Shown here one piece after another: positions 63,812 to 64,000 of a stretch of 64,000 bases of DNA. Each line of letters begins with the position of its first letter. The stretch's first letter is position 1. The position numbers and the translations under genes were made by a program. The notes under the pieces were generated by a model. The model saw only the letters and a program-made list of their open reading frames with translations. It ran no database searches and was not told the DNA's origin. Origin of the DNA: Leptospira sp. GIMC2001. GTDB lineage: Bacteria; Spirochaetota; Leptospiria; Leptospirales; Leptospiraceae. The stretch is taken from NCBI RefSeq assembly GCF_028462125.1, contig NZ_CP115468.1, positions 1,020,001-1,084,000 on the forward strand. The letters run 5' to 3'.

Positions 63812-64000
63812 TTAAGCTTTTGTATCTAAATATCTACCTTGGGATTTGGTATTGTCGTAACTTGTATTTGACTCCGAGCTCGAATTCGATTGGGATACAG
63901 GCGGGATTGAATCTGGACCTCTATCTTGCACTTGCATCTCAGTTTTCAAATTAGCTTGAGTCGTGAGAGGATGACCTGGGTGAATGTTTTGACTTCCGAT
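63812..64000 (-). CDS. C-terminal end of an unidentified protein (partial)
   Basis: An open frame of 62 codons runs in from the right window edge to a TAA at 63814-63812. The visible tail is hydrophilic and Ser/Asn/Gln-rich (GHPLTTQANLKTEMQVQD, PPVSQSNSSSESNTSYDN, ending RYLDTKA). No domain is visible, so the function cannot be told. The 79 bp to the next gene (63732) would carry that gene's leader or promoter. Confidence 0.55.
   Translation of the reverse strand: MGSQNIHPGHPLTTQANLKTEMQVQDRGPDSIPPVSQSNSSSESNTSYDNTKSQGRYLDTKA

Noticed and set aside
1..64000. tRNA, rRNA, CRISPR arrays, insertion sequences, prophage
   Set aside because: No tRNA-like T-loop context, no regularly spaced repeats, no transposase or phage-type proteins were seen on either strand.

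Overview
The window is chromosomal DNA from a spirochaete, most probably a Leptospira. The grounds are the moderately AT-rich composition, OmpL47-type surface repeats, a FlaA-like flagellar sheath protein, several envelope and hypothetical proteins of spirochaete character, glycogen synthase, and two tandem membrane PAS/SpoIIE phosphatases. A saprophyte-like species is a guess from composition only. I see no insertion sequence, prophage, CRISPR array, rRNA or tRNA. About 54 protein genes are packed tightly on both strands, many overlapping by 4 bp.

Layout. 1-1447: eutB (runs off the left edge) behind a TetR regulator. 1522-5565: folC and aroE overlap by 4 bp; then a small membrane protein converges on a glycosyltransferase, followed by a lone histidine-kinase-type ATPase. 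5564-11326: a rightward set of an exported degenerate amidohydrolase, a four-S1-domain RNA-binding protein, trmL, an RsbW-like kinase and uvrB. 11415-20254: a Cys-less thioredoxin-like protein, then lon, PBP1A, an orphan peptide-binding lipoprotein and an MsbA-like exporter. 20221-24130: small membrane proteins, an outer-membrane protein, and a fusion of an alanine/sodium-symporter-like transporter with phosphatidylserine decarboxylase. 24278-29142: a TonB-dependent receptor overlapped by a small Cys-rich lipoprotein, glutathione peroxidase and a fatty acid hydroxylase/desaturase. 29309-37690: a leftward seven-gene run etfB-etfA-lolA-like-unknown-trpS-comEC-ksgA. 37809-41732: an envelope cluster with an OmpA/PD40 protein. 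41813-47507: a YbiT-type ABC-F protein and the two phosphatases. 47489-49133: comF-STAS-rdgB. 49249-56982: OmpL47-like protein, FlaA-like protein, dusA, glgA, pckA and thiE. 56987-58881: a very AT-rich pair, a GT-C-like membrane protein plus a small partner. 59063-64000: acyl-CoA dehydrogenase, a metallo-beta-lactamase/double cyclic-nucleotide-domain protein, trxA, an unknown, and the end of another gene.

How the genes work together. Much of the window is housekeeping: folate and aromatic synthesis, DNA repair, tRNA modification, proteolysis and cell-wall synthesis. Electron transfer flavoprotein and the acyl-CoA dehydrogenase fit an organism living on fatty-acid beta-oxidation; PEP carboxykinase and glycogen synthase fit the gluconeogenesis and storage that go with it. 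A second theme is partner-switch signalling: two SpoIIE-type phosphatases, one STAS antagonist and two GHKL ATPases lie in the same 48 kb.

The observations I rate highest are the transporter-decarboxylase fusion, the shared +1-frame/T5 start arrangement of the two phosphatases, the exported amidohydrolase that has lost its metal ligands, and the metallo-beta-lactamase protein carrying one apparently complete and one incomplete cyclic-nucleotide domain.
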